Virus record (IMG/VR): IMGVR_UViG_3300050120_000361
Coordinates: 62,001-126,000 of that record
Source: a virus
Length of the DNA: 64,000 bases
Reading direction: 5' to 3' (one strand)
Numbering within the stretch: the stretch's first letter is position 1; the number at the start of each line of letters is the position of its first letter. The notes under the pieces were generated by a model, which was not told the DNA's origin, did no database searches, and saw only the letters and a list, made by a program, of their open reading frames with translations. This document shows positions 8,528 to 17,337 of the stretch, piece after piece. The position numbers were made by a program, and so were the translations under genes.

Positions 8528-8800
8528 TTAGAATATTGTGACGTCGAGCGCAAACTCCGTATCGCACTCGAGCAAGCTGTCATCCTGCGTGAACTGTTCG
8601 GTTATGAAACCCGCATGCTCTCCAAAGTCCTTTCCCTTGTGGAAGGCCCAGTCAAGGACCTCATTGTAAAGCTCCTCTCCGTCCACGTTTGGCATCTCAC
8701 CTGATACTAGCCTAACGGACAGTACCTTGACGGTTACCGGCTTTTCAACGTTTTTGGGTATTTTCCAAGTTGACAAATCAACCATTCCCGTACCCTCCAT
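8528..8800 (-). CDS. Hypothetical protein, 90 aa
   Basis: Small acidic protein with a beta-strand-like middle (VTVKVLSVRLVSG) and a C-terminal acidic region. An alternative start at residue 6 (position 8785) would shorten its overlap with the preceding gene from 23 to 8 nt. No family was recognised. It belongs to the run of small genes between the MazG-like and DUF3127 genes. Confidence 0.6.
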   Translation of the reverse strand: MEGTGMVDLSTWKIPKNVEKPVTVKVLSVRLVSGEMPNVDGEELYNEVLDWAFHKGKDFGEHAGFITEQFTQDDSLLECDTEFALDVTIF

Positions 8801-8990
8801 TCAGTTGCACTGTCTGTGACTCGGGCACCTCAAGCACCTGCTCCATTTTGATTACGTCCGCGAGGTTGTTTATGAAGCCGTTCTGGCTTTGCACCTCATT
8901 CATGAAATTATACATGTTCCACTGGTCAACGCTTATCTTCTTGGCCTTCAGCTGGCTGTACTCGTTCCAGGTTATTTTCCAAACAGGCAT
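8778..8990 (-). CDS. Hypothetical protein, 70 aa
   Basis: Begins with MPVWKITWNEYSQLK and is mostly helical with many Asn and Gln residues. It begins on the last base of the MazG-like stop (8990), a typical translational-coupling overlap, which also supports the start. No known domain was seen. Confidence 0.6.
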   Translation of the reverse strand: MPVWKITWNEYSQLKAKKISVDQWNMYNFMNEVQSQNGFINNLADVIKMEQVLEVPESQTVQLNGGYGNG

Positions 8991-9505
8991 CAGTCATTCC
9001 CTCCCTGAACCGTTAGGAACTGTCTGAGGTCCGCCTTTGAGTAGTTTATTGACTTGAGCGTTTTGTCGTCGCTTGCCCTGTAGACCAGGTACATGTTTGT
9101 TTTCGGGTCCTTTTTGTAGTAGGCCTCGCAGCGCTCTGGGTGGGCTTCGGAGCCGTAGTGGCCTATGGTTGCCTCGGCGGTTTCCACGTCCTGGCAGGCC
9201 TTTGACATGTTGGAGCGGTGCACCTCGGCGAATGCGCTCGAGAAAAGCTCCTGCATGCCGCACTCGAGAATGGTGCCGGACAGCACGTACTGCAGGTCGC
9301 AGAGCGCGTCGAGCACCCCAGCCTCGTCGCCGCCCCTCATTGCCGTGTCCAATTCCTTCAGCTCCTCGCCTATGAGCTTGACGCGCAGCGCGGCCCTCTT
9401 CTCGTTAGGTATTCCGGGCCTGTCGGCAACAGGGTGCTTGAATGTCTCGTGGAATTGGCCTACCATTGTCAATCCGCTCGGTTCTGTGTAAGATTTTACG
9501 TCCAT
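8990..9505 (-). CDS. MazG/HisE-like nucleoside-triphosphate pyrophosphohydrolase, 171 aa
   Basis: Residues about 15-100 fit the all-alpha NTP pyrophosphatase fold: QFHETF at the start, GEELKEL with its metal-binding glutamates (about 47-53), then DALCDLQYV (about 66-74) with paired aspartates, followed by a helix ending FAEVHRSNMSK. Phage proteins of this type resemble the HisE/phosphoribosyl-ATP pyrophosphohydrolase subset and may hydrolyse non-canonical dNTPs or alarmones. The substrate is not readable here. The C-terminal 60 residues (YYKKDP...) form a short extension often seen in such phage proteins. Confidence 0.8.
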   Translation of the reverse strand: MDVKSYTEPSGLTMVGQFHETFKHPVADRPGIPNEKRAALRVKLIGEELKELDTAMRGGDEAGVLDALCDLQYVLSGTILECGMQELFSSAFAEVHRSNMSKACQDVETAEATIGHYGSEAHPERCEAYYKKDPKTNMYLVYRASDDKTLKSINYSKADLRQFLTVQGGND

Positions 9506-9538
9506 TTTTGTGTTATCGTTTCTTATTCGTTATATTTC

Positions 9539-10042
9539 TTATATCTGCGCCGGGTACCATTCGCCCTTGAGCATTACCTCCAGACGCGCCTCTGAAGGCT
9601 TGTTCCAAATGGTGACGTATCCGTTGTTCATTTCGTACCGTCTCTCCCTGCCGTTCAGTTCTGAGGTCACTATGTCCAATACTTCGAAGTAGGTTCCGCG
9701 CTCGTAGTTGAAAGCCCTGAACTTAAGGTCTACGGGCTGTTGCGGCCCCACTTCCCTGTATTCGAGGTTGAATATTATTGCCGGCACGTATTTGGCGTTG
9801 TTCGCGGAAACGACGTAGTAGCCGCCCGCGCTGTAGTTCTTCATTTTGAACTCGTTTTCTGACACATTCACTGTGCCGAAGTTCTTATCCTCGAACTCTA
9901 TGGCTATAACGGGCCGGTTTTCGTCGCGGCGCACGTTCGCTATCTTTAGCGCCCATACCCTGTTAAGGGACAAATAGCTGGGCATTTCAAGCCCGTTTGC
10001 GAACCAGGGCTTTGTGTATTTCGATGAGTCTCCCATAATCAT
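9539..10042 (-). CDS. Hypothetical beta-rich protein, 167 aa
   Basis: Alternating polar and hydrophobic residues with many Tyr, Phe and Asn suggest a beta-sandwich. No motif was recognised. The ATG overlaps the TGA of the upstream cysteine-protease-like gene by 4 nt (ATGA), so the two are likely translated together. A second Met at residue 3 is an equally possible start. Confidence 0.65.
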   Translation of the reverse strand: MIMGDSSKYTKPWFANGLEMPSYLSLNRVWALKIANVRRDENRPVIAIEFEDKNFGTVNVSENEFKMKNYSAGGYYVVSANNAKYVPAIIFNLEYREVGPQQPVDLKFRAFNYERGTYFEVLDIVTSELNGRERRYEMNNGYVTIWNKPSEARLEVMLKGEWYPAQI

Positions 10043-10584
10043 TCGGTTTCAATTGTTTCATAACCAAGGTTCTCTCCACGGAGTATCGCCCATCGTTTGT
10101 CCTCACGCAGGTACGGCCTCTCCACCACCCAGCAATCCATGAATTGTTCCATCAAATGGTCCGCATCCCGTAGTATAACCATTTCCTTGCGGCGCGGGTC
10201 GAGATAGTGCAGCACGTTACCAAGTTTGAGAATTCCCACCGCATGAAACATGGACGGTATCAGGCGCACGGTTAGGTGATATGGTACTATAGGGGTTTCG
10301 ACGAACAGTTCTCCTGGCGCCTCTTCCATCATCACCACGTTCCATATGTGCTCTTTTGGCAATGGTGGGTATGCAGGATTGGATTGAGTTACAAGTCCCA
10401 TTTTCAGTTCGGGAACGCTCATCAATAGCATAGCTTCCACGCGGGTCTCGTCACAGGCCTTGTAATTTGGGTCTTCGCACAGCCTCAACAGATTTTTATC
10501 CTTGAGAATGTTGGCCAACAAGTACACGGTGCACCAGCCTATGGAAGGCTGAACGTATGGTACTTCAAGTTTCAGATGCCTCAC
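10039..10584 (-). CDS. Papain-like (C39-like) protein, 181 aa
   Basis: A possible catalytic set is visible: Gln12 and Cys18 in VQPSIGWCTVYLLANIL, His114 in MFHAVGIL and Asp129 in LHYLDPRR. Both the order and the residue context match C39-like and related papain-fold peptidases. If active, it would cut peptide bonds, perhaps in a host or virion protein. No transporter or leader peptide is nearby, so a bacteriocin role is unlikely. It overlaps topoisomerase B by ATGA (10581-10584) and the next gene in the same way, forming one translation unit. Inactive members of this fold are common, so activity is uncertain. Confidence 0.5.
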   Translation of the reverse strand: MRHLKLEVPYVQPSIGWCTVYLLANILKDKNLLRLCEDPNYKACDETRVEAMLLMSVPELKMGLVTQSNPAYPPLPKEHIWNVVMMEEAPGELFVETPIVPYHLTVRLIPSMFHAVGILKLGNVLHYLDPRRKEMVILRDADHLMEQFMDCWVVERPYLREDKRWAILRGENLGYETIETE

Positions 10585-12527
10585 GCGGCGTCCTCCATTC
10601 CCTCAGTACCACCGTCTCCAATATCCATGAGCAATTCCTTGCGGAGAGCCGTAGACTTGTCGAACCATGTCCTAACCGTGTTGAGGTAGTCCTTGTTCTT
10701 GAGCTTGAACTGTATCAGGCGCTGGTTGTGGAGCATCTCCTCATAGTGCCTGTCCTCAAGGGAGCCGAGACCCTTCTTGTAAGCGATGTCCCACCCCTTG
10801 ATGTTCGGAACGTCCCTGTCGTACTCCTCGAGGGTGTAGTAGTACCTCTCCTGCCCGCCGCTTTCAGGGTCGCCCTTGGAGGCTATGATTATTGGCGACA
10901 CAAGCCTGTAGATGCGCTTGGCAAGGAACAGCTCTGGAAAGTGCATGGCGAAGAAGGTTATCAGAAGCCCGCAGATGTGCGAGCCGTCATGGTCCATATC
11001 CGTGCCGAACACAATCTTTCCGAAGGCGCAGTTCTTTATGTTGTTTTGGGCGTCATTGAACTGCAGGTTCAGTATGGCTATTATCTCTCTGAGCTCCTGG
11101 TTCTCGACAATTTCAGTCTTTGACAGGTTAAGCGTGTTCTTCACCTTGCCCCTAAGCTCATAGGACGCCATATTCCATGGGTTTGCGAACATTGCGAACC
11201 CGTTGGCCGCGGAAGTCCCCTCGAACAGGAACAGCTCGTTCTGCTCCTTGTTGGTGCGGTTAGAGCAGTTGGTGAACTTGCGGCTCTTGGTCTTCTTTAT
11301 CTCTGCGTTAAGCTTCTTCAGAAGCTTCTTCTGCTCGGCGGCGTACTTCAATTGGTAGTACTCCACCATGTTCTCCACTATCTTGCCCTCCTCCAAACGG
11401 TCGAGAAATGACTTGGGCAGCGAAAGGCAGTCGTGAGGTATGGGCGTTACGAGTATGGTCTTTGTCTGGGCGTCGTAGTCTGGGTTGGTAACTGAGGTGG
11501 ACACGAACACGGACACCGCGTCGCGTATGTCGCGTTCGGTTATCAGCTCCATGTCCTTCTTCCTGAACACCTCGAGGAACTTGTCGGTTACCTTCTTCAT
11601 CACCTTCTTGATGTGCGTCCCCTGGGAGCACACGGCGCCGTTTATGAAGCCGTAGTCGTATCCGATGTTCGGGAGTATCACCACATGGTCCCTGAGAGTG
11701 TCGTGGCTCACGCACTGCCCGCGCTGCTCCTCGGTCAGGTGGAGGCTGACGAACTCCTGAAAGTGAGCGAACTTGAATGTCTGGTTCAGCGCCCCTTCGC
11801 CCGCGTCCGTCTCGAACGAGATTTCAAGTCCCGGATTGGCGGCGCACGCGTCGATGCAGCGCTTCTGCATTATCCTTATGGACGCAGTGTCGAGCTCCGC
11901 TATGGCGAAGCGCGAAAGCTCAATCCTGAAGTCCACCTGGGTGTAGTGTCCCTTGTGGGGCTCTACGGTCTCGGACACGAGGTCCTTCATGTTGTTCGCC
12001 CACTCGGTGCGTATCCTGTTCGCGCCGTCGGCAGTCTCTACTGAGAACTTGGTGGAGTATATGTTCGTTAGCTTCGCGCCGAGCCCGTTCAGACCCGCGC
12101 CTTCGCGCTCCTCGGTGTAGTTGCTCGAGGTCTTCAGAAGCCCGAATATCATGGTGGAGACGTACATCTTGAGCACGCCGTGCACCACCACCGGAATGCC
12201 GCCGTCGTCCCTGACGGAAACGGTGCCGTCGCGCATCACCCTGACGGCTATCCTGTTTATGTCGAAGAGCCTGCTCTTCCTGCGGCGCTCGTCTATCGGA
12301 TTGGTCAGTATCTCATCGAAAAGCTTCAGAAGGCCGGCGTTGTAGCCCACCTTGTCCAGCCGCACAATCATGTTGTCAGATGGCTTGTACAGGTTGTACG
12401 GGCCAACAACGGAGTATATGTTGCCTATGTAAACCGCCGGCCTTAGAAGCACATGGTCTATCTCAGACATCAGCGTGTACTTTTCCTCAATGCTCAATTT
12501 ATTATCAATACTGTTATTTTCTGACAT
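10581..12527 (-). CDS. Type II DNA topoisomerase, ATPase/TOPRIM subunit (GyrB/T4 gp39-like), 648 aa
   Basis: GHKL ATPase motifs are clear: the DEILTN helix with Glu72 and Asn76, RDDGG at about 106-110, and GLNGLGAK at 145-152. The TOPRIM domain has FEGTSA with Glu436 and FGTDMDHDGSHI with Asp510, Asp512 and Asp514. The length fits a full GyrB/ParE-like chain, uninterrupted by intron or intein. It should form a tetramer with the subunit at 4574-6043. In T4 the equivalent enzyme supports origin firing and fork progress. The two subunit genes here are separated by about 4.5 kb containing ten other genes. The N-terminus (SENNSIDNK) is hydrophilic and the start lies in an A/T-rich leader. Confidence 0.95.
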   Translation of the reverse strand: MSENNSIDNKLSIEEKYTLMSEIDHVLLRPAVYIGNIYSVVGPYNLYKPSDNMIVRLDKVGYNAGLLKLFDEILTNPIDERRRKSRLFDINRIAVRVMRDGTVSVRDDGGIPVVVHGVLKMYVSTMIFGLLKTSSNYTEEREGAGLNGLGAKLTNIYSTKFSVETADGANRIRTEWANNMKDLVSETVEPHKGHYTQVDFRIELSRFAIAELDTASIRIMQKRCIDACAANPGLEISFETDAGEGALNQTFKFAHFQEFVSLHLTEEQRGQCVSHDTLRDHVVILPNIGYDYGFINGAVCSQGTHIKKVMKKVTDKFLEVFRKKDMELITERDIRDAVSVFVSTSVTNPDYDAQTKTILVTPIPHDCLSLPKSFLDRLEEGKIVENMVEYYQLKYAAEQKKLLKKLNAEIKKTKSRKFTNCSNRTNKEQNELFLFEGTSAANGFAMFANPWNMASYELRGKVKNTLNLSKTEIVENQELREIIAILNLQFNDAQNNIKNCAFGKIVFGTDMDHDGSHICGLLITFFAMHFPELFLAKRIYRLVSPIIIASKGDPESGGQERYYYTLEEYDRDVPNIKGWDIAYKKGLGSLEDRHYEEMLHNQRLIQFKLKNKDYLNTVRTWFDKSTALRKELLMDIGDGGTEGMEDAA

Positions 12528-12686
12528 ATCAGTCCGTTATTTCTACCTTGTAATTAATTAGTGCTTGATAAACTTTATCGGAAATTCTATCCCTATATAG
12601 CCTATTCCATACTGACTGCGCTTGAGCCTTATGTTCATTAATTCTTGATTTTATGCTGTAATTATTATATCCCAACAGTAGGCCCT

Positions 12687-13133
12687 TTAAACGGGCGTTT
12701 CCACGGGCCCTTGGCCTTTCCAGCCTATGGACACCAGGTACTTTATAAGCTCTTTCTCGAGCGATACTATTTCCCTGTTGCGGAGCTGGTGCTCCCAGAC
12801 CCTAAGCACCCTGTAGCCTTTTTTGTTTAGCGCTTTTATGTGTTCTGAGTCACGTTCAACATTTCTTGCCAGTTTTGGCAACCAAAATTCAGTATTGCTC
12901 TTGGGCTACTTGTAGCACTTAGGGCATTTATGCCAGTAGCAGCCGTGCATGAATATCGCCAGGTTTAGTTCCCAAACCACCGCGTCGGGCTTTCCGGGAA
13001 GGTGTCTGGAGTGCTTCTGGTATGTCACGCCCATCCCGTCCAGTATTGCGAAGAGTCGCAGTTCGGGTTTGGTGTTTGTGGAGCCTATTTTCGACATTAT
13101 GTCGCTTCTCTTCTCCTTGGTGAACTTGTCCAT
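12687..13133 (-). pseudogene. vsr: Vsr-like very-short-patch endonuclease interrupted by in-frame TAG
   Basis: The frame from ATG 13133 encodes the Vsr start (RSDIMSKIGSTNTKPE, with the conserved catalytic Asp), LPGKPDAVVWELNLAIF and HGCYWHKCPKC, all Vsr signatures including zinc-ligand His and Cys. An amber codon at 12908-12906 stops it after CYK. The same frame then continues with PKSNTEFW, the NVERD helix and GYRVLRVWEHQL, the expected Vsr C-terminus, to TAA at 12687. Total length (148 codons) matches E. coli Vsr (156). Vsr nicks at T:G mismatches; Vsr-like enzymes also act as homing endonucleases in phages. The 159 bp downstream (12528-12686) are AT-rich and hold no gene I can support. 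Confidence 0.85.
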
Positions 13134-13154
13134 TCTTTTCTGGGCCAATGGTAA

Positions 13155-13186
13155 GGCCCCCTGCTCTGTTTCCAGTGCAGGGGGCC
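13155..13186 (-). terminator. Strong GC hairpin, terminator-like
   Basis: A perfect 10-bp inverted repeat (GGCCCCCTGC and its complement) with a 12-nt loop lies between the 371-residue gene and the vsr remnant. The downstream T-run on the minus strand is weak (TTACC), so it may be a pause or processing site rather than a full terminator. Confidence 0.55.
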
Positions 13187-13216
13187 GTTATAGGGCGTCA
13201 AAGCGCTTTTGGCTTG

Positions 13217-14332
13217 TCAGATGCCAAGGGATGACTTTATCCTGTCGTTTGTGGTGCCCTTCGGGTAGTCGTGCTGTTCGGTGTCCGGATTGGACAGGGC
13301 CGCGACAAGGCGTTCCTTCTTGTCGGATGTCATGTAGGGCGGCTCGGGCTGCTTGCTGGTTACGGCCCCACGGGCTCCGGTGCCTGAGCCGAGGAAACTC
13401 GTCTCGTATACGGTAGAGCCGTATGAGCCGCTGTAGCCGCTGTCCCCGTGAGCGGTTACGACCCCGGCGGCCGGGAGAACCTTTATCGCTCCGGTCTTCA
13501 GGTTCTTGAGCTTGAGGGCGTAGAGCGGCCACTCGCTCTCGAATGAGCGGTACTTGATCCAGCTTATCTGGTTCAGCTGGCCGCCAACCGACACCATGTC
13601 CCGGTCGGTCTCGAGAGGCTCGCGCTTGAACGAGCCGGTGTAGCCCATGCCGGCCTTGCGCCTCACGGACGTGGCCATTCCGGGCTTTCCGCTCTTTGGC
13701 ATTGTTGAAGGCTTAACGGAGTGAGCATTATCATACCCGTGCCCGAAGGATATTCCAGACCACACCTGACCGTCAAGCGCTGCCTTCATTTTTGCCCTTA
13801 CCGCTCCAGATGCCGTTGACGGAAGCCCCTGAAGGTCCTTCAATTCCTGCTCGGTGTAGCCGGTGAATATAGCCGCGAACTGCGGGTCGGAACGGAAGTC
13901 GCCCCAAACCGATGATATTAGGTCGTCCCAAGCGTCCTGTTCGACAATTATGTCCTTGTAGTCCTGGTAAGACTCGTACTTCGGGTGCTCGTCGGCGTGC
14001 ATCATTCCGCTCTCCATGACCTCGGTGTCGTTGCCGTTAGCTCCCCACACGCCGTAGTTCCCTATTATCACCCCGTTAACACCGCGCAGGAAGTCGTCGT
14101 AGTTCTCCCACAGGGTTGTGAGCTTCAGCGGTGTTCCAGCCCCCTCGTCAAGCCTGTCCATGTCGTTCAGTCTGGGACCCTCGAGTATGTCCATACTTGC
14201 CGGGAGGCCGTATGACTCGTTCACGTTGGCGCCGCACGCGTCGCAGAGCCCGCACTTCTGCTCGGCTGCGTTCGAGAGCGGTGTGTGGCACACGGAGCAC
14301 GCTCCGAATTGGTCGTTTGCTACTATCTTCAT
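13217..14332 (-). CDS. Zinc-ribbon-headed protein of unknown function, 371 aa
   Basis: The N-terminus carries CSVC (12-15) and CGLCDAC (27-33), spaced like a zinc ribbon. The following 330 residues are Gly-, Ser- and Asp-rich without a recognised catalytic motif. The composition and size resemble accessory virion proteins more than enzymes. It lies just downstream of the large terminase and a 94-residue gene, so it may be part of a packaging or head-associated operon, and it is followed by a strong hairpin. No family was recognised. Confidence 0.6.
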   Translation of the reverse strand: MKIVANDQFGACSVCHTPLSNAAEQKCGLCDACGANVNESYGLPASMDILEGPRLNDMDRLDEGAGTPLKLTTLWENYDDFLRGVNGVIIGNYGVWGANGNDTEVMESGMMHADEHPKYESYQDYKDIIVEQDAWDDLISSVWGDFRSDPQFAAIFTGYTEQELKDLQGLPSTASGAVRAKMKAALDGQVWSGISFGHGYDNAHSVKPSTMPKSGKPGMATSVRRKAGMGYTGSFKREPLETDRDMVSVGGQLNQISWIKYRSFESEWPLYALKLKNLKTGAIKVLPAAGVVTAHGDSGYSGSYGSTVYETSFLGSGTGARGAVTSKQPEPPYMTSDKKERLVAALSNPDTEQHDYPKGTTNDRIKSSLGI

Positions 14333-14336
14333 GTCC

Positions 14337-14621
14337 TTAGAGTGCTGTTAAAAATGCGTAAGCTGCGTCCATGTCCGCGAATGCCGTCCATACGTAAGGG
14401 TCCTCACCCGTTCCTGAACCGGTTCTCGTGGAGGCGTCGGCGAGGTCGGCCGGCGCCACGTTGTTCAGCACGGTGTCGCCACGCTGGGCCGCGTTGAACA
14501 CAGTGAGCGTGCCGTCGTCGTTGGGGCGCACCGCGTACTGACCCTTTGGGTAAAGGGTGGGGTACTTGTCGTTTGAGTCCTGCACGGTCAGGAAGCTCGT
14601 GGTTGTTCCTATTATCTTCAT
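14337..14621 (-). CDS. Hypothetical small protein, 94 aa
   Basis: Beta-rich, Thr/Asp-rich protein starting MKIIGTTTSFLTVQD and ending with a short helix. It is separated from the zinc-ribbon gene by 4 nt and from terminase by 17 nt. Such composition is frequent in small phage virion or decoration proteins, but no family was recognised. Confidence 0.6.
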   Translation of the reverse strand: MKIIGTTTSFLTVQDSNDKYPTLYPKGQYAVRPNDDGTLTVFNAAQRGDTVLNNVAPADLADASTRTGSGTGEDPYVWTAFADMDAAYAFLTAL

Positions 14622-14638
14622 TTCGATTTATTTATTCG

Positions 14639-16603
14639 TTATAGTATGTATCCGTTTTTGTTCTTTCGCCCCCTGCCGCCGCTTGAGTTCCACATCTGCT
14701 CGTGGTTCCGAAGGTGAAAGCCAGTGGGTATCCTGTACACGTTCGCCTGGGCAACCCTTAATTTCTCCTGCTCGTCAAGAAGCTCCTGTGCTATGTCGTT
14801 GCACCGCTGACGCATGTTAGTTTCGGCGTCCGCGAGGAACTCCCTGCTGTACATGTTGCCCGACTTGACGAAATGGGCTATGGTGACGTCCACCATCACG
14901 GTATCGTCATGCCCGTACTGCGCGGCGTAGGTGTCGTTGGCGTTCTTTCCGAAGTTGAGGTACTCCTCAACCGACATGTAGTGCGTTTCGTCGAATGTCT
15001 CGTTTACTATCAGCGAAGAGAAGGACTTGACGCCGACCTTCTTGTTGTACTGGTCCCAGCGTATTCCGCGCTCGTAGTCCTCCTTGCTTGCCCGCATGAA
15101 CTTGGCGAATACGATGTTGTCGAACCACGAGTACGCCTTGTCGAACCTTACCAGGTGGTCTATGTGCGCGAAGAACTCCCCGCCGTAGTTGTTCGTCTCC
15201 ACCACGACGCGAACCTGCGAAGGGTTGAAGTACTTGAGCAGGTCGAGCGTTTTCTGAGCGAAGTCCTCAACTGAAATCTCCTTGTCCCTGAACACGCCAA
15301 TGTTCTTGAACTCTATGCGCTTTTTGGTCCTGTTCCACTCCATCTTCCGTATCTTCAGTACAGAGCTGTCCTGCCCGAGGCCTTCGGCGATGTCTATTCC
15401 CATTATGAAGTAATCCTCCATGAAGTCGTATTCGGTCCCGACCTCAACGCTCTTTCCGTCCTCGGTCTCCGCCATGAAGTGGTTGGCCTTGAACTGTATG
15501 TCGAACAGTTCCCCGAGGTAGTGGTTGTCCTTGGACCAGGCGTTCTTGTTGAGCGTCTGCTCCTGCCTCAGGGATTTCTGTATCTTGACGTTGAAAATGC
15601 TCTTCAGCTGCGTGTCGAATGAGCACTCAAAGCCCATCTCCCACGCCTCGAGGCCCACGTTGGCTATTGTGTCCTGCTTGAACGACTCGTCCCTGCCAGG
15701 AACCTCGTGCCAGTAAATCCTGCTCGATATGAACCTGTTCGTCTTCTCCTGCGAGCCGAGCCAAAGGTCGTAGAACTTGTTCCTGCCGTTCGGGGTGGAG
15801 GCTATTATGCACCTGGACTTGGGATTATTGACAAGGGCCGGGTAGATGTTGTTCCAGAACTTATCCACCTTGGACGCGGGTATGTACGCGAACTCGTCAA
15901 TGAACAGGAAGTCGAGAGAGAAGCCCTGAACCACTGACTCCGACGCGATGCCTATCGATAGCCTGCACCCGTTGTCGAGCGTGAAGCCCCTGGCGTTGAA
16001 TGATATGAAGCCGGGCTGCATGAAGAACGGGAGCCCGTTGAACGCCTCCTTGATCTTCTTGAGTATCTCGTTAACGACCATTTCGGACTGGGCCACTACG
16101 ACGCAGTCCTTATCGAAGTTGAAGCAGCAGAAGTGCACTATCTCAACCACAGTGGTTGTGGTCTTTCCCGACTGGCGGGGAAACATCAGAATGTTCCAGT
16201 TATGCGCCGCGTACTTCGCGAGCAAATCCTCCTGGTACCGGCGAAGGGCAATCTTCTGCCAGCCGTCATTACCGTCCTTGAGCTGCACGAAGTTGTTGCC
16301 GAAAAGCACCTTATCCCCCATGCACATCTCAAGCACCGCCATCTCATCCTCAGTGTACTTGAAGGGCAGGTTTCCCTTGCGGAGGTTGGCGTCCCTCACG
16401 GTCTTAAGGAACGGGGACTCCTTCAGCTTGTAGCCGTCAAGTATGCCAGACTTGGCAAGCTCAACAGACTCGCTGTTCCATACGGACCTGCTCGCCTCGT
16501 CGTTTACGATGATACGAGGGTCAAACACACCGTGGGTTCCCCCAAGCCGCTTGTTCAGCAGGTCATTGGTCCTATTTATGCGTTCCGCGGTCTCGGTGGC
16601 CAT
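14639..16603 (-). CDS. terL: Terminase large subunit (gp17-like), 654 aa
   Basis: ATPase domain: Walker A RQSGKT at 143-148, Walker B LDFLFIDE with Asp236 and Glu237, and the coupling motif IIASTPNGR (about 266-274). Nuclease domain: RNase-H-fold MGIDIAEG with Asp404, VVVETNNYGG (about 475-484) and the late HDDTVMVD motif. The protein packages DNA into the prohead and cuts concatemers. Its length is close to T4 gp17 (610), with about 90 extra N-terminal residues that may bind the small subunit. No small terminase was recognised next to it; the 186-residue gene at 18422 is one possibility. The start ATG follows a T-rich/A-rich leader. Confidence 0.95.
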   Translation of the reverse strand: MATETAERINRTNDLLNKRLGGTHGVFDPRIIVNDEASRSVWNSESVELAKSGILDGYKLKESPFLKTVRDANLRKGNLPFKYTEDEMAVLEMCMGDKVLFGNNFVQLKDGNDGWQKIALRRYQEDLLAKYAAHNWNILMFPRQSGKTTTTVVEIVHFCCFNFDKDCVVVAQSEMVVNEILKKIKEAFNGLPFFMQPGFISFNARGFTLDNGCRLSIGIASESVVQGFSLDFLFIDEFAYIPASKVDKFWNNIYPALVNNPKSRCIIASTPNGRNKFYDLWLGSQEKTNRFISSRIYWHEVPGRDESFKQDTIANVGLEAWEMGFECSFDTQLKSIFNVKIQKSLRQEQTLNKNAWSKDNHYLGELFDIQFKANHFMAETEDGKSVEVGTEYDFMEDYFIMGIDIAEGLGQDSSVLKIRKMEWNRTKKRIEFKNIGVFRDKEISVEDFAQKTLDLLKYFNPSQVRVVVETNNYGGEFFAHIDHLVRFDKAYSWFDNIVFAKFMRASKEDYERGIRWDQYNKKVGVKSFSSLIVNETFDETHYMSVEEYLNFGKNANDTYAAQYGHDDTVMVDVTIAHFVKSGNMYSREFLADAETNMRQRCNDIAQELLDEQEKLRVAQANVYRIPTGFHLRNHEQMWNSSGGRGRKNKNGYIL

Positions 16604-16621
16604 TGGTGTTCAAAAATGTTT

Positions 16622-17332
16622 TTACAGGCAGTCGTCGCAATAGCCCTCAGTTACCAGGTACTCCCTGTCGAGTTCGCAGCCGCACCCAGTGCAGTACATT
16701 TCGGGGTTATCCTCGCGGTTGCGCGCCTCCTTGGAGTCGTCGTCCAGGTCTATGTCAAAAGCCTTGAGATTGCCGTTGGCGTCCCAGCCGAGGTTTCCCT
16801 CATGAAGGTCAGAAGCGCCAATCCGCCTGTACTCGAGGCTCAAAGCTACCAATTGGTGGTAGAACGACTCGACAGCGTCGGAGATTGGCTTAAGCTTTGG
16901 AGTAACTGTTTTTCTGTCGCTGCCTGAGGCTATGTTCATGGCGCGCTGTATTGCGGCCTTTTTCTGGTTGTATTCGGTGCAGAACCTCTCATAGTCGAAT
17001 TCGAAGGCATTGGGAGGGCGGACCTTTTGCGTTGCGAGCATGGTGTCAACCATTTGGAAAAGGTTGGTTATCTCATCGTCCTTCTGCAGGAAGTCCGCCA
17101 CGTAGAAGTAGAGAGACTCGTTCCTGGCAGTTGCGTGTATTCTGGCGAAGAGAGGCCACTCGCCCGTGGTCTGTTTCACAGCGAAATCGTATTCCCATTT
17201 GGACCTGGTCTGCTTGACGACAAAGCCCCCGCAGCGCCAGGCTGTTCCATTGTCGCCCGAGCCCAGCAGCGCCATATCGGGAAGACTGATGCCGTTTTCA
17301 ATCAGGAAGTTTTCAAGTGTCCGTTGTTCCAT
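16622..17332 (-). CDS. Protein-kinase-fold protein with C-terminal zinc ribbon, 236 aa
   Basis: Kinase hallmarks occur in order: a glycine-rich loop GSGDNG (24-29), the VVK strand with Lys40, a catalytic-loop-like SDLHEGN (174-180) and a metal-binding FDID with Asp193 and Asp195 in place of DFG. The catalytic Asp would be Asp175. A compact zinc ribbon follows (CTGCGC at 214-219 and CDDC at 232-235). The chain is short for a protein kinase, as in small-molecule or atypical kinases. The role may be phosphorylation of a host or phage protein, or a pseudokinase scaffold. It sits directly upstream of terminase in the transcript. Confidence 0.6.
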   Translation of the reverse strand: MEQRTLENFLIENGISLPDMALLGSGDNGTAWRCGGFVVKQTRSKWEYDFAVKQTTGEWPLFARIHATARNESLYFYVADFLQKDDEITNLFQMVDTMLATQKVRPPNAFEFDYERFCTEYNQKKAAIQRAMNIASGSDRKTVTPKLKPISDAVESFYHQLVALSLEYRRIGASDLHEGNLGWDANGNLKAFDIDLDDDSKEARNREDNPEMYCTGCGCELDREYLVTEGYCDDCL

Positions 17333-17337
17333 AACTA

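Noticed and set aside
10581-12527. Intron or intein insertion in topoisomerase B linked to the nearby Vsr gene
   Set aside because: All expected GHKL and TOPRIM motifs are present in order with normal spacing in one frame, so the gene is uninterrupted.
12906-12908. Genome-wide TAG recoding as the explanation of the vsr amber
   Set aside because: Intact genes ending at 4381, 7129 and 22908 use TAG as a normal stop, and no tRNA with a CTA anticodon is seen.
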